Below, one piece after another: positions 20,344 to 33,800 of a DNA stretch of 64,000 nucleotides. The notes under the pieces were generated by a model, which ran no database searches, was not told where the DNA came from, and was given only the letters and a program-made list of their open reading frames with translations. Position 1 is the stretch's first letter. The number at the start of each line of letters is the position of its first letter. The stretch is from positions 10,522,954-10,586,953 of the forward strand of contig NC_040027.1 of NCBI RefSeq assembly GCF_000972845.2, in the 5' to 3' direction. This stretch comes from Larimichthys crocea (lineage: Eukaryota > Chordata > Actinopteri > Sciaenidae). The position numbers and the translations under genes were made by a program.

Positions 20344-21218
20344 GGCTGATTGACAAGCAGGAGTCCTCACAAACAGCAAAAAGTTTTTACTCACTAATTT
20401 AGTCCGTTCACTTTCATGCAGGCTCAATGGAAGCAACAACAAGAACCATATTACCAAGACAAAGCTACGGCCAGAAGAAAAGAAGTGGAGGGAGAACAGG
20501 GATCTCTCCCCCAACACGGCACCACAGAGATGAGTTTTAAGAATAGCAAATGGCAGTCCTCCAAATTAAAGTGCAGCCCCCTGTGGACGTCAGACACTGA
20601 GTGGCCAGTGATAAGAGCTGAGGGCTCGGGTGTGCAGTTGGGGATTGATGTGGGTTAGGGGGGGGAGATGCTGGAGAGGATCTCTATGTGACATTTGAGA
20701 CACTTCGAAAGCCCTTCAGTCAGGTGTCAGAATCCCAAGAATGTTGGACTGAAATATGACGCCGTAAAAAGCAAGACAAACAAATAAAAAGTGCAGCTAG
20801 TAAAAAAAGAACAGAAGAACACTGAAAGTGATCGAGGCGAAGTCGTGCAAAAGTTGCAGCAGGTGTAGTTTTGTACATATTTTATGCAAAACGTGGATCT
20901 CATTTTCAGATTCCATACGGACTTATACGGTTTTCACATTGTCCCTTAATAGGAAGTTGGGTGACAGGTGCGAGGCTGCAAAAACTTTATCAACCAGTCC
21001 GACCCCTGTTAAAGACACAAACATTGTGAGTATTTCTGAACCACGACAAATGCCACAAGGGTCTAAGAAATGATTTTTTTTTTTACCAAGAGGATGTGTC
21101 AGCAGTGCGTTGCATAACTGCCACAAACGAATGGGGTCGAGATTTTCTTACAAAACAATAGTTCTTCACTTACGGTAACTTCTTTTTACGGTAATAAACT
21201 GTCATCTGTAGTTGCCAG

Positions 21219-21415
21219 TTTTTTTTTTTTTTAAAGATTATTTTTTGGCCTTTTATGATAGTACAGCTGAAGATCGACAGGAAGCAGAGAGAGGGGGAGT
21301 GACACGCAGTAAATTAGCCGTCCGATGCGGGATTCGAACCGGGGCCAGCTGCAGCGAGGACTATAGCCTCCACACACGGGGCGGCCGCTGAACCCACTAC
21401 GCTACCGACCACCCC
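21219..21415 (-). mobile_element. tRNA-derived SINE, copy 1
   Basis: On the minus strand it has an A box (TAGCGTAGTGGG), a B box (GGTTCGAATCC), a tRNA-unrelated body (CTTCCTGTCGATCTTCAGCT) and a poly(A) tail. It is flanked by the 8-bp direct repeat agttgcca at 21210-21217 and 21416-21423, the target-site duplication. The same family recurs at 47988 and 63823. Confidence 0.9.
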
Positions 21416-21423
21416 AGTTGCCA

Positions 21424-24400
21424 CTTTTTTACCGTAATAAATACGGTATAACTTTTATTTGTTAGATATTAGTACTGTTGATTTCACATTTAAGATTGGC
21501 GTTTTTATTCCATGTCCAACACTGTTTTGCCATATAACTGACACGAAAATACAACATGAATACTGTATAAATTAAGGTTTTGCCATGGAAAATTACATTG
21601 TTTAAATGTACAATCGACAGTCTCTAATATAAAATACTATATCATATACTAGTCTGTAAAAATTCTGTTAAATGATGCTTTAAAATATATTTCATGGCAT
21701 TTTTTACTGACAGTTTTTTCACTGTACGAAAAGTAAAAAGATTCTCAAAGGGTCTTCAAGCTTCCCAATATAGTCTCACTGTCCGTGCAACGTAAGGGAC
21801 AAGATAATGAAAGAAAACAGGAAACAGTTGACGCCTAAGAACTGTTGATACACAGTGAGAGAGGATTGTGTGAGAGGAAACTTAGTGCACATGTGTTAAG
21901 AATTAAGGAGGACGACCTGACATAGATAAACACATGCATGCACATATGTTCATGTTCGTGAACAGACACAAACGATTGGCACTTATTGAGACGTGTCTGA
22001 CTGTGCACATTGACCTCAAACTTTTCCACGTCTCAGTACAGCGGTATCTGGAGTAGGCAGGGTGACAAAGCGCCGGCGCCTATATACTGGCATCCATCTG
22101 TCAACACCGGAAAAACCTGACCTATACTCTGTCCCCTCGCACTGTTCCCAGTACAGACAGCTCATCAGCTGTCAGGTTTAACACTCGTATCCATGGGGCC
22201 AATTTACCAGCTAAGGTGGGACTGAAAGAAGACACTGTGTGCGAGTGTGCGGACTACAGTACACACTGTGGTTTGTTCACTGAAGGTGAACACACAAGGT
22301 GTGTAACCATTAAAACAGAGCTTCATATATATCCTACACACACACACACATCCTACTACACATCCTACATACCGCAGCTATCCATAAAGGCCTAAAATTA
22401 GCCTAAAAGAATGTATTCAACAGAGCAGAAACGTGTCTTTCCAAATACATTTACCAACCACAACCCAGAGCCCCTGAATAGATTCACTGAAAACATTTTC
22501 ACTGACATTTGCCGGGCCAACTGTTTCTATCTTTACGACAAAGGAAAGAAACTTCTCATGTCTCTGCGGATTACTGCAATTACACACATTGTTATGATCA
22601 GGAATAATGCTGTCGTGAAAACACAGAGGGTATTTGTCTAGCAGCAGATTTTGACCTCTCTAATATGGCGACCTCGCAGACACAGAGCAGGGACATGCAG
22701 CTGACTCAGGTGCTCCTCATTAGCATCAAGCCTGTATTCAAGCCTCTCTGGTTCACAGACTCATTGCCAGATTGTTCTTTTCTCTTGGACTGATCTCCCG
22801 TTGCCGACCCTGCCCGCCTTGGACTAACCTGCCCCGTCATTTTTCTCGGTAAACTACTCTGACCACGATCTGTGTCTGTTCCCTTACTGGTGTTTGTTTG
22901 CTGGTGTGGTGTTCTGCTGCTACTGCAGTTGGGTCCTCACACACCCGTTACAGAGACCAAACATTTCTGTGGATGTCGGTTTTTGAACACGATAAGGTCC
23001 AAACTGTGGCCTACAACAGATTAAAAGTAGTAGTTGGAATAAAACAGAGCAGTCAAAAGCAACTTATAATTATTCTTATCTCCTTATTTCCCCATCCAGC
23101 CTATATGGTAACATTATAACTGGTGCAAAAACTGGTCGGCTACAATAGACTAATAAATCTAAAAGATATTTTTTGTTATTGCAACTGTGAAGATAGGATG
23201 TTGTGATATCTGAAGCAGAAAATCACACCACACTGGGACTATAAAGACGGTAGACTTATTATGCAGACTTCAGTGATGTTTGCAGATCTGATAACATCAC
23301 TGTTGTGCCGATAATGACAATAGAGCACAGCTCTTATGTAATATTGACTTCACTGCCTTACCTTGCAGCATGTGGCTATTGTTAAGTATACAATGCACTC
23401 CTGAGTACCCTTTATGGATATAGATGTCAACTGCCTCCATTATTTTATCATATCTGACTCATCATGCATCAAGCTCACATCACGGCAGCTAGATGAGGTG
23501 TCTGATAACGTATGATAGCGTGCTGGTTGATCGGCCCGGCTCTGGTGTTGATGGCAGTGGGAGGTTTAACTGTACCCTGTTGGACAATCTCTGCAATCCC
23601 TCACTCAGAACAGGTTCTACGGTAAGATGAGAGCCGGTGTGGTATAGAAGCACGGTTTAGGAATGAGACTGATGCAGCCTCGCCACTCTCCCCACCACAG
23701 ATAGAGTTACTCAGCAGGAAGACGCAGACAATACATAATGCTTATTCCAGTGCCACAGACTGTCTAGTAATCCAATGTCACTCAAGTGCAATCATCTGAA
23801 CAACATGAATGCAACAAGCTTTATCCCGGAGCCACAATAATAGACAGCGTGACAAACATGTGCTTCAGGATCCACATTCAGCAGTACTGTAGCTTGGCAA
23901 GTACATATTTTCAAGTACTTTGAATTTTACTGGCAGATTCTGCAGAAAATATTTAAATACTGATATAACGTACAGTTGATTCAAACCTTTAATCATGTAC
24001 GTTCACTCACATGCCCTACACGCGATCCTAAAATGGATCTGTGCCTTCACCTCAGATGAGACAGGCTGCCAGGGGTGCCCTAGCGATAGACTAGAAATTT
24101 TGGTCCACCTGACAACAGCTCACTGACAGCTCTCTGATCTCAGGCATGTTCCAGGGCCGGGGTCCAACTCTGGGGCCCCTGAATTATCCAGGGTTTCCCC
24201 CCTCAAATGGCATCCCTACCCGCAAAGAATCTTTACCGCACCATGGTCATGGTTCACCCCACACCGCCCTACCGGAGACCAAAAATAATCGTATTCAAAT
24301 AACTGTAGCCAAAGGGTCCTTGTCAACTTGTAAAGCCTGTTATTCTCCAAGTTCAAGGCCAACACAGTGCTCAGCTGTGAGTTGTGCAGCAAGCCTAAAT

Positions 24401-25251
24401 ATATTCATCTGCTTCCGTTTCTCTATCATGTTTTATGTCTTTAACAGCCTGTGCATTAAGTGATTAAACACACACACAGCAGAGGAAACAGCGTTTATTC
24501 ATTACATCTTATAGTATTTGTTTTAGTATTTATCTGTAACCCAAGATGCCCTGTTAGTTTTTTTTATAGCTGCACTAGCATATAAAATAGAAATATTTAA
24601 AATGTCCTACACAATCTATTTATGCACATTGCCCCATAATTCACCCTGACAGATGGTATCTTTGGAAACCTCTGCGTCACGAATAGAATTCAAATAAAGT
24701 TATGTGTGTGCTTCATATTGCAACATGAAACGTTACTGATGGAATCACTGGGAGGGTTTCGCAGGAGTTTATGTCAAATTTCTGGTTTTACGGCGTGTGA
24801 TTCCTTATTGCTTTTTCCGTCGTTGTTAGAGGACAGATGTCTGGCGAGTGTACGACGATGGAAAGAAGGTTACACATTATCTGGGTAGCTCCACCTGCTG
24901 CGTTTCTATCTGATGAACCTACCGGTGTCACCACACGCTGGTGACAGTCTGTACTTTCACAGTTCAGCTGCTGTGATAACATTCGTTCAGCTTTCTATAA
25001 CCTCGGACATTAATAAATTCCTTTCATGGTACAGAGGTGTTGCGTGATGTCAGCAGGGTCTGTGTATGTGTGTTTGTGGTCGGGAGGCCTGTAAATATGT
25101 TACATAAGCTACAAGTATGTGCACAAACTTCCCTCAGTTATCTTGAGTTTCCTGCTCGTCGTCAGCGTTATATAACATGAAGGGCGTGACAGCGTTTGAA
25201 AGAGGATTCGGGATAAATGGTGACCTCTGACCTCGTGGAATGACTTGTCAA
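21424..25251. other. mylk4 5' flank/intron, nothing recognised
   Basis: AT-rich, non-coding in all frames to my reading. It is intronic if the upstream first exons are used, otherwise 5' flank of the 20.3-kb first exon. It contains a short (CA)n near 22340. Confidence 0.4.
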
Positions 25252-25263
25252 TCCCGCCATCCC

Positions 25264-25305
<42 letters not shown>

Positions 25306-27224
25306 CACATGAGCACACAAACCAGCAGAGCTTAGAGGAGAATTCAAACAGACGGTCTCATGTCTCACTCCGTCTTAGTGTCACCGGGTCAGCACACGCT
25401 GGTGGTGTAAATTTGCAGCTAGATGAAAAATAATTTGATGTAAAATAAAGTTAATTGATACGTGTGACTTTAATACTCTGGTGTTGACAGACAGTCCTTG
25501 AAGTAGAGCAGTGGTTCTGAAACTTTTTCTTTTTCTATCACTGAGTAAACTGACGACCTTGGACTAAGTGGCATATTATATTCTGTGCATTACTACAGTA
25601 CTTTACAATTAACCCGAATAGCAAACACAATAACTGCAGGAGGTTCGTGTAAAATAAGAGATTTGGATTATTTCCTGTGAACTTTTCATACAATCCTCTC
25701 TTTATCAACCCTGCAACCTACCACAAGGCGTTGGCGACACCTAGTGGGAGTGGGTGATTATTAATTAACAATTAAAAAATACAGATAAAATACAAATACA
25801 GACAGAGAATTGTGTGTTTCTAAAAGTAAAAAGACAAAAACACATCCTGCAGTTACTGCTTTTCACAATTTAGGTGAATTTAGTTGTTGCATCTGCTGAT
25901 GCATTGGGTATAATGTGAAATATACATGAAATAAGTCACTGAGTCATGAGTTCAGTTTACTCAATGATAGAAAAAAGGAAGCAAAAAGTTATGAACCACT
26001 GAACTAAAAAACAAGTTTGACCTTTCAGTCTGATCTCTGTGGATGAAGGGCAAAACAGACTCTTATTGTTTGGGATCACCTTGTTTTAATATGTAAATAA
26101 ATGCCATAATTATGTAATTACTTTTCAATTTTAAAAAAATGGGAACATAAATGTTTTCTATATTAATAACTTTATCTTTTTGTGCTGTGATTTCATGATA
26201 TGTCACATGGACGCTTTCTTGTGACACCATTTAGTGTTTGAAATCTTCACAAACGTTTAGTGATATCAGACCTCACTGTGCAACAAATTCACGTCAATTC
26301 ATGTAAAGTGTATCTGAGTTGGAGTAAATGATGTCAAACATGCAAATTATTATTATGTTTGTTGTTTTAATCGTACGGAAGCTGCACTTTTGTCTTGCTA
26401 CCACTAGATAGCAGAAGAGGACCGGAGACCCACGAGTCCTCCTCTGACCACAGAACCTGCTGAAGCCGACCTGAGGACAGGACAGCGGGTCACACCCAGC
26501 TGGTCTTTGGCTACCTTGAACCCTGACCCACTAACCTCCTACACACAGACACGTCCACACAAATCCAAGCAGTCGATGTTTGGCTGTGTACGATCTGCTG
26601 CACATGGTGACAGATCATAAACATAAACCTGCAATCAAATATCAGTTTTATTGCCAGCTGTGACTTCATGTTGGCCTTAATTTCAATTCATCTTAATTTC
26701 AACCTGCTCTCATTCGCCCTGCAGCTCTCTCTAATGGATACTTCAGGAAATTAACACTTCTAATTACTGCTGGCGTTAGTTTCTGAATGAAAATCAACGT
26801 GCACAGATATGAAATTATGTTGTTTTGGAGTGATGCCTCCTTTTTTGTTAACTCCAGCTCCATCCACACATGATGTACACTTCACACACTGCAACATATA
26901 TCCAACGCACCCTTTGAAAAAGGGCGGTGTAGTCTAGCTCACTCTGCTCTCCACACTGGTTGTAGCTGCTGCTCCTCTGCAAACTCTCTGAGTTGGCATG
27001 GAGATCTAAAGACATCCACGTGAACCTGTGTTATAAAACTTCTATGCATGCACAGTTACGAGTACTAATTCAACTTTATGGAAAAAATATTATACAATAT
27101 ATACATGCAGTATCTTTATCTCTTAGTCTACTGTAGGCTTGAGATCTGTTCTATGTGCTCGGTTTCTATCATTGTGTGCACCTGACAGGCCTGTTCAAAA
27201 GCAATCTGACAGCTTACCTTGCAG

Positions 27225-27345
27225 AGCATGCGCCATGTAACAAGACTGGAGAGGCCTGGGGTTAAATTCGAACCCGTGGCCCTTTGCTGCATGCCAGCCC
27301 CCCCCCACCTGCCTGCCTGCCTGTCTATCTTAAGATGCACCTATC
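27225..27345 (-). mobile_element. SINE remnant (tRNA-like B box)
   Basis: The minus strand contains CAAAGGGCCACGGGTTCGAATT, a B-box-like sequence in a context seen in fish SINEs. The matching position in copy B is about 32685-32790, where the B-box core is damaged. Confidence 0.45.
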
Positions 27346-27818
27346 AAATAATAAAGGCAGTAAAAGCACCAGAAATAATCTAAAAATAGTGATTTGAACA
27401 TGCTGATCGAGGTGTTCATCAGGTGTTATGTTATGCTCGCTACTCTTGTGCATCACAAACAAACAAATTTTTAAAAGATTTGTGTAACTAATAAACTTAA
27501 TGTGCTTCCACTACACAGTAGTGTAGTTAGTCAGTTATGCATTCAGCATTAATAAAGCCAGAGAAAATTAATGCAGTCATTTTAAGTTTATTAGTACTCT
27601 TAAATAAAAACAATTTTGAATAATAATTTCAATATGTATTTATTTGTTCTGCAATTTAATTCTTCTGTTGCACAGCTGCAACAATTCAGAGATAAATAAT
27701 GTAGCCTGCTGTTATAGGTGATCAATATATTAACAAATAAATAATGATGGATTATAAAAATAATTTCACATATCTAACAATGTATAAGGAGGTCATGTTG
27801 CAAGCCTTACTAGTATTT

Positions 27819-27870
27819 CTTTTTTTTTAAAGTATATTTTTTGGCCTTTTATGCCTTTAATGATATTGAC
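27819..27870 (-). mobile_element. 5'-truncated SINE tail, present only in copy A
   Basis: About 52 bp (ttttttttaaagtatatttt, then ggccttttatgcc) correspond to the 3' end and poly(A) tail of the SINE family at 21219. They are flanked by agtattt at 27812-27818 and 27871-27877. Copy B at about 33275-33290 reads tagtatttcttcacc without the insert, i.e. the empty site. Confidence 0.75.
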
Positions 27871-28370
27871 AGTATTTTTCACCATTGTATCCGGTGTTTT
27901 CTCCACCACTGGTTGCTGTTGCTGTAGTTTTTAGCATAAAATAAAACATCTCACACTGACGGTTTGTTGAAGGAGTCGTGCTGTTCTACCGGCTGACAGT
28001 TTTTTTTATTTACTTCTATGACTATAATATACTATAATTTACATCCAGTATAGTTTACTGCTCTTCAGCTTGCAAGCCATGTCATGGTGTCTTCTATCTC
28101 TGCTGATATCACTCCCTTCTCAATGAACAAATAATACTCTACTATTAAATCTAACTATAGTATTGTTGTGAAATATTATACTTTACTTCGTAGTGAAATT
28201 AAATTATTTACACCTTTAAAAATCATCACAGCTATTGTGCCTTCTTGTGGGTGTATTTTTGCTATTAAGGTAGTATGCTTGCTCTTCATTTTTCATTTAA
28301 TTGTGAGATTGTATGAGGGAACTAAATATTCATATCATAATATATGATGAAAATAAAGCTGATGTTCTAT

Positions 28371-28681
28371 CAGGGGTCTTCAAGAGACAAACAGAACAGG
28401 GCCCCAAGTGTAATTCATTTTTAATCTGAAACTTTGAACTTTATTCAACTTTTAATCGCCTCATTAACATATTTATATACTGGGGGTATTAACCTATATG
28501 AGTTTTGACTGATTAAAAAAGGTTCATGCATAATTCTTATTGGTTATTAAAGAGCTGTTCCACTGATGTCCATTTCAAGTTAATTATTATTGGTGAGAAC
28601 ATCTAATTATTATGACAAAATTGGGGACCCCTGCAGACCTCTGGGACTCCTGGGGTCGTGGACCCTGGTTGAAGACCCCTG
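28371..28681. mobile_element. MITE-like element with 13-bp inverted ends (copy A)
   Basis: It begins caggggtcttcaa and ends ttgaagacccctg, a perfect 13-bp terminal inverted repeat enclosing about 311 bp with no coding capacity. The sequence type (aggggtc...gacccctg) is a common non-autonomous DNA transposon of fish, possibly hAT-like. A clean target duplication was not seen. Confidence 0.65.
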
Positions 28682-30796
28682 TCTAAGGAGCAAGTCAGAT
28701 ATGATTTAGACCCCGGCTGCTCGGATGGCTGCTGATTTGCATTTGCACACAGTCTGGATTCATTTCAGGAGGTTATTTTTGGATTATGTTTACAATGTGC
28801 TTCCGTGCTGTGCCTTCCACCACAATAACACTCGAGACATCACTGTTTGCATTCAGCTAGTTCTCCTCTGCTGTTATTGTGTTTTTGGATGTTTTTTTTA
28901 TTGCCCAGCTGCATCAACTGTCATGTCTAGTCGAGGATGTTAGTGAAGTTGCCCAATACTGTCAGGGCTTATCATCACAGTTTCATCATGGATAAACACT
29001 CTAAATCAAGCTTGTGTTTTTACATTGACAGTAAATAAAAACCTAATAATTAAAATGAATGTCTCTCGTCTTGCGTGTCAGTGCGCACTGTTTTGGTCCC
29101 AGCCTCGACCACAACGATAATCATCCACTGACAACCCTAGACTTGTGCAACGCCACACAAAGTGACTCAGAGCAACAGCTGGCAGCGCTTTGCTGCGGGT
29201 TGTAAAAAGTGTGTGTGTCTGGTGTTGGCGTGTGTGTGGTGTGTGTGTGTGTATTAGGCCGACCACCCTGCATCAGCACTGTGCTGGTAATGAGTTATGC
29301 AAACGGCTGAAAGTGGACACCGGCCGAGAGGCCAGATGAGTCCAGGCGAAAACAGACACTTCCTCCAGAGTCCTCATACCAGAGCCAGGAGCCAGAACAT
29401 AGTCTGCGTGTCACTGATCAATGTACGAGACATACTGACAATGTTCAACTGAATTATTGATCTGAACACGTCCTATTCTGAGCTGAACTCTTTAACAATC
29501 TCATCAGCACATGAATCCAGTAAGGTTTCTTCAAAGACTTGACTTTAATGTTTTTTCCCTCAGTTTGTCAAAATCTAGCATATAACATATGTATTTAATA
29601 ATTTATGTCAATAAAATTACAAGTTTTTTATGTGTGGTACTTCAGGGGTCATTTCATCATGTGTGTGTAATAATTGTGTGTAAATGTACAATATCTACAT
29701 CAGATACAGTGGGAAAAAATATGTCCTGAGTATAATAACAGCATTACTGGAACCTCTTTGTTTCTTGATTAATTCTTTTTAAAGCTCTTATGCTTTATTG
29801 CACGTTATGTGTAATCAGAAGTGTCCTCCTCCGTACTGCTCAAATATCCAGTTTTTAGCTATACTTTACACTCAAACAAGGACTCAAGATACCTTGAAGT
29901 AGGATCCATGAAACAAACTTTAGACAACACATTCAGTCCTAAATGTCCGACTGGCTCTGTTCGTCCCTCCTCTGTTTTGCTCGTGTGCTAATTGTCTGAG
30001 CTCTGTAAGTGTGAGAATCTGAGGCAGGAGAGAAGCCCTTCTCGCGTTAGTCATGTTATACGCATTAGCACGAGCTACAGTTTACTCTGTGCAGGCCACC
30101 TTATGAAAATATTCGTAGATGCAGGCTGAAGAGGAAATCATCTCCAGTTCAACTGTAGAGTCTGAACATGTATCCAGGTTAGTGCACTGAACGCTAAACA
30201 CGATGTGGTTGAAGAAACAGAGTTCGAGTAAGGAAGGTAAGAGTCGTTTCAGCACCTTGGACAGATCTCCTGCCCCCAAGTTTCAAAAATCATTCATTTA
30301 AAGTTCAAACTTAATTTTGAGGACATTATGTACGATTTGTTTGCTTTTGTAATTCTACCGTGCAGTCCACTTGTGTACTATCTAGTGAACCTGGATACAC
30401 CTGTAAATATAAAAAACTAAGTCGCCAACAGCCAAACATCAAGCAGGGCAACAACTCAAGACAAGCAGCACCAGCTAATATTACCACTAGTCCAACAGCG
30501 AGAAGCCAGCTCGGCGTCTGTTTTCAGCCTTTTTTATTTTGTGAATCTCTCTCTTTTTCTCATCTTAGCTTCTCCATCAAAGTCCTCTTCGCCTCTGCAT
30601 GTTCTGCGAGGTTGCTGATTGCTGGTTACATTCCCCGTTGGCCCTACCACGGCACAGCAGTCCAAAACTTGTCCTAACCCATATCAACGCCAACAGTCGC
30701 TGGTGCTCTGAGCAAAACAGCAGGCAGCACAGGTAAGAGCTAACCAACTAACAGCAGCTACCGTTTAAAAACGTTTCATCCATCAGAAACTCCACT

Positions 30797-30806
30797 NNNN
30801 NNNNNN
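30797..30806. other. Assembly gap (10 N)
   Basis: Ten Ns exactly at the junction of the two 5.5-kb copies. A fixed-length placeholder gap at this point indicates two contigs abutted without resolving their overlap. Confidence 0.99.
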
Positions 30807-33800
30807 TCCCGCCATCCCAAAACACACACACACACAACACCACACACACACACACACACACACACACACCACCACACACACACACACAGATACACATGTG
30901 CACAAAAAACAGCAGAGCTTAGAGGAATTCAAACAGACGGTCTCATGTCTCACTTGTCTTAGTGTCACAGGGTCCGCACACGCTGGTGGTGTAAATTTGC
31001 AGCTAGATGAAAAATAATTTGATGTAAATAAAGTTAATTGATACGCGTGACTTTAATCCTCTGGTGTTGACAGACAGTCCTTGAAGTAGAGCAGTGGTTC
31101 TGAAACTTTTCCTTTTCTATCACTGAGTAAACTGACGACCTTGGACTAAGTGGTATATTATATATTATATTCTGTGCATTACAACAGTACTTTACAGTTA
31201 ACCAACTAGCAAACACAATAACTGCAGGAGTTCATGTTAAATAAGAGTTTGGATTATTTCCTGTGACTTTTCATACAATCCTCTCTCTCTCAACCCTGCA
31301 ACCTACCACAGGCGTTGGCGACACCTAGTGGAAGTGGGTGATTATTAATTAACAATTAAAAATTACAGATAGATACAAATCAGACAGAGAATTGTGTTTT
31401 TCTAAAAGTAAAAAGACAAAAAACATCCTGCAGTACTGCTTTTCACTATTTAGGTGAATTTAGTTGTTGCATCTGCTGATGCATTGGATATAATGTGAAA
31501 TATACATGAATAGTCTGAGTCCTGAGTTCAGTTTACTCATGTAGAAAAAGGAAGCAACGTTTGAACCACTGAACTAAAAAACCGTTTGACCTTTCAGTCT
31601 GATCTCTGTGGATGAAGGGCAAACGACTCTTATTGTTTGGATCACCTTGTTTTAATATGTAAATAAACTCTTTATTATGTAATTACTTTTCAATTTTAAA
31701 AAATGGGAACATAAATGTTTTCTATATTTAAACTTTATCTTTTTGCGCTTGTGATTTCATGACACATGGACGTTTTTTGTGACACCATTTAGTGTTTGAA
31801 ATCGTCACAAACATTTTGTGATATCAGACCTCATGTCAATTCATGTAAAGTGTATCTGAGTTGGAGTAAATGATGTCAAACATGCAAATTATTATTATGT
31901 TTGTTGTTTTAATCGTACGGAAGCTGCACTTTTGTCTTGCTACCACTAGATAGCAAGAGAGGACCGGAGACCCCCGAGTCCTCCTCTGACCACAGAACCT
32001 GCTGAAGCCGACCTGAGGAACGGACAGCGGGTCACACCCAGCTGGTCTTTGGCTACCTTGAACCCTGACCCACTAACTCCTCCACAACAGACACGTCCAC
32101 ACAAATCCAAGCAGTCGATGTTTGGCTGTGTAAGATCTGCTGCACATGGTGACAGATCATAAACATAAACCTTCAATCAATATCGTTTTATTGCCAGCTG
32201 TGACTTCATGTTGGCCTTAATTTCAATCACTTAATTTCAACCTGCTCTCATTCGCCCTGCAGCTCTCTCTAATGGATACTTCAGGAAATTAACACTTCTA
32301 ATTACTGCTGGCGTTAGTTTCTGAATGAAAATCAACCTGCACAGATATGAAATTATGTTGTTTTGAAGTGATGCCTCCTTTTTTGTTAACTCCCGCTCCA
32401 TCCACACATGATGTATGCTTCACACACTGCAACATATATCCAACGCACCCTTTGAAAAAGGGCGGTGTAGTCTAGCTCACTCTGCTCTCCACACTGGTTG
32501 TAGCTTATAAAACGTCTATGCATGCACAGTTACGAGTACTAATTCAACTTTATGGAAAAAATATTATACAATATATACATGCAGTATCTTTATTTCTTAG
32601 TCTACTGTAGGCTTGAGATCTGTTCTATGTGCTCGGTTTCTTCATTGTGTGCACCTGACAGGCCTGTTCAAAAGCGATCTGACAGCTTACCTTGCAGGCA
32701 TGCGCCATGTAACAAGACTGGAGAGGCTGGGGTAAATTCGAACGTGGCCATGCCAGCTCCCCCCCCCCCCCCCACCTGCCTGCCTGTCTATCTAAGATGC
32801 ACCTATCAAATAATAAAGGCAGTAAAGCACCAGAAATAATCTAAAATAGTGATTTGAACATGCTGATCCGGTGTTGTCAGGTTTTATGTTATGCTCGCTA
32901 CTCTTGTGCATCACAAACAAACTAATCTTTAAAAGATTTGTGTAACTAATAAACTTAATGTGCTTCCACTACACAGTAGTGTAGTTAGTCAGGTTTATTT
33001 AGTTCATTTATATGTTTTTGAGTGTATACATACTGGACTAATACTGCTATAACTATTAAGTATTTAATTAGGAACAGTTTTTTTAATAATAATTTCATGT
33101 ATTTATATGTTCTGCAATTTAATTCTTCTGTTGCACAGCTGCAACAATTCAGAGGGAAATAATGTAGCCTGCTGTTATAGGCGATCAATATATTAACAAA
33201 TAAATAATGATGGATTATAAAAATAATTTAAGATATCTAACAATGTATAAAGACGTCATTTTGCAAGGCTTACTAGTATTTCTTCACCGTTGTATCCGAG
33301 TGTTTTCTCCACCACTGGTTGCTGTTGCTGTAGTTTTTAGCGCATAAAATCATAAACATCTCACCACTGACGGTTTGTTGAAGGAGTCGTGCTGTTTCTA
33401 CGGCTGACAGTTTTTTTATTTACTTCTAATGACTATAATTATACTACAATTATACATCCAGTATAGTTTTACTGCTCTTCAGCTTGCAAGCCATGTCATG
33501 GTGTCTTCTAATCTCTGCTGATATCACTCCCTTCTACTATTAAACTGAACTATAAAATTATTGTTGTGAAATATTATACTTTACTTCGTAATGAAATTAG
33601 ATTTATTACACCTTTAAAAATCATCACAGCTATTGTGCCTTCTCTGATGGGTGTATTTTTGCATTTAAGGTAGTATTGCTGTGGGCTCTTCATTTTTCAT
33701 TTAATTGTGAGATTGTATGAGGGAACTAAATAATTCATATCATGATAATATGATGAAAAATCTAGCTGATGTTCTAGATCAGGGGTGTTCAAGAGACAAA

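Larger units (their letters stand above)
25252..30796. repeat. 5.5-kb duplicated segment, copy A
   Basis: This block matches 30807-36277 in the same orientation from end to end, starting with tcccgccatcccaaaacac and finishing with the segment catccatcagaaactc. Differences are scattered substitutions, many 1-3 bp indels, and a few larger indels of 20-65 bp. It contains a (CA)n tract (25266-25302), SINE remnants and a MITE-like element. No gene was seen in it. Confidence 0.95.

Noticed and set aside
21330..21400. tRNA gene suggested by a perfect B box (ggttcgaatcc)
   Set aside because: It is the tRNA-derived head of a SINE with poly(A) tail and target duplication; no cloverleaf could be closed.
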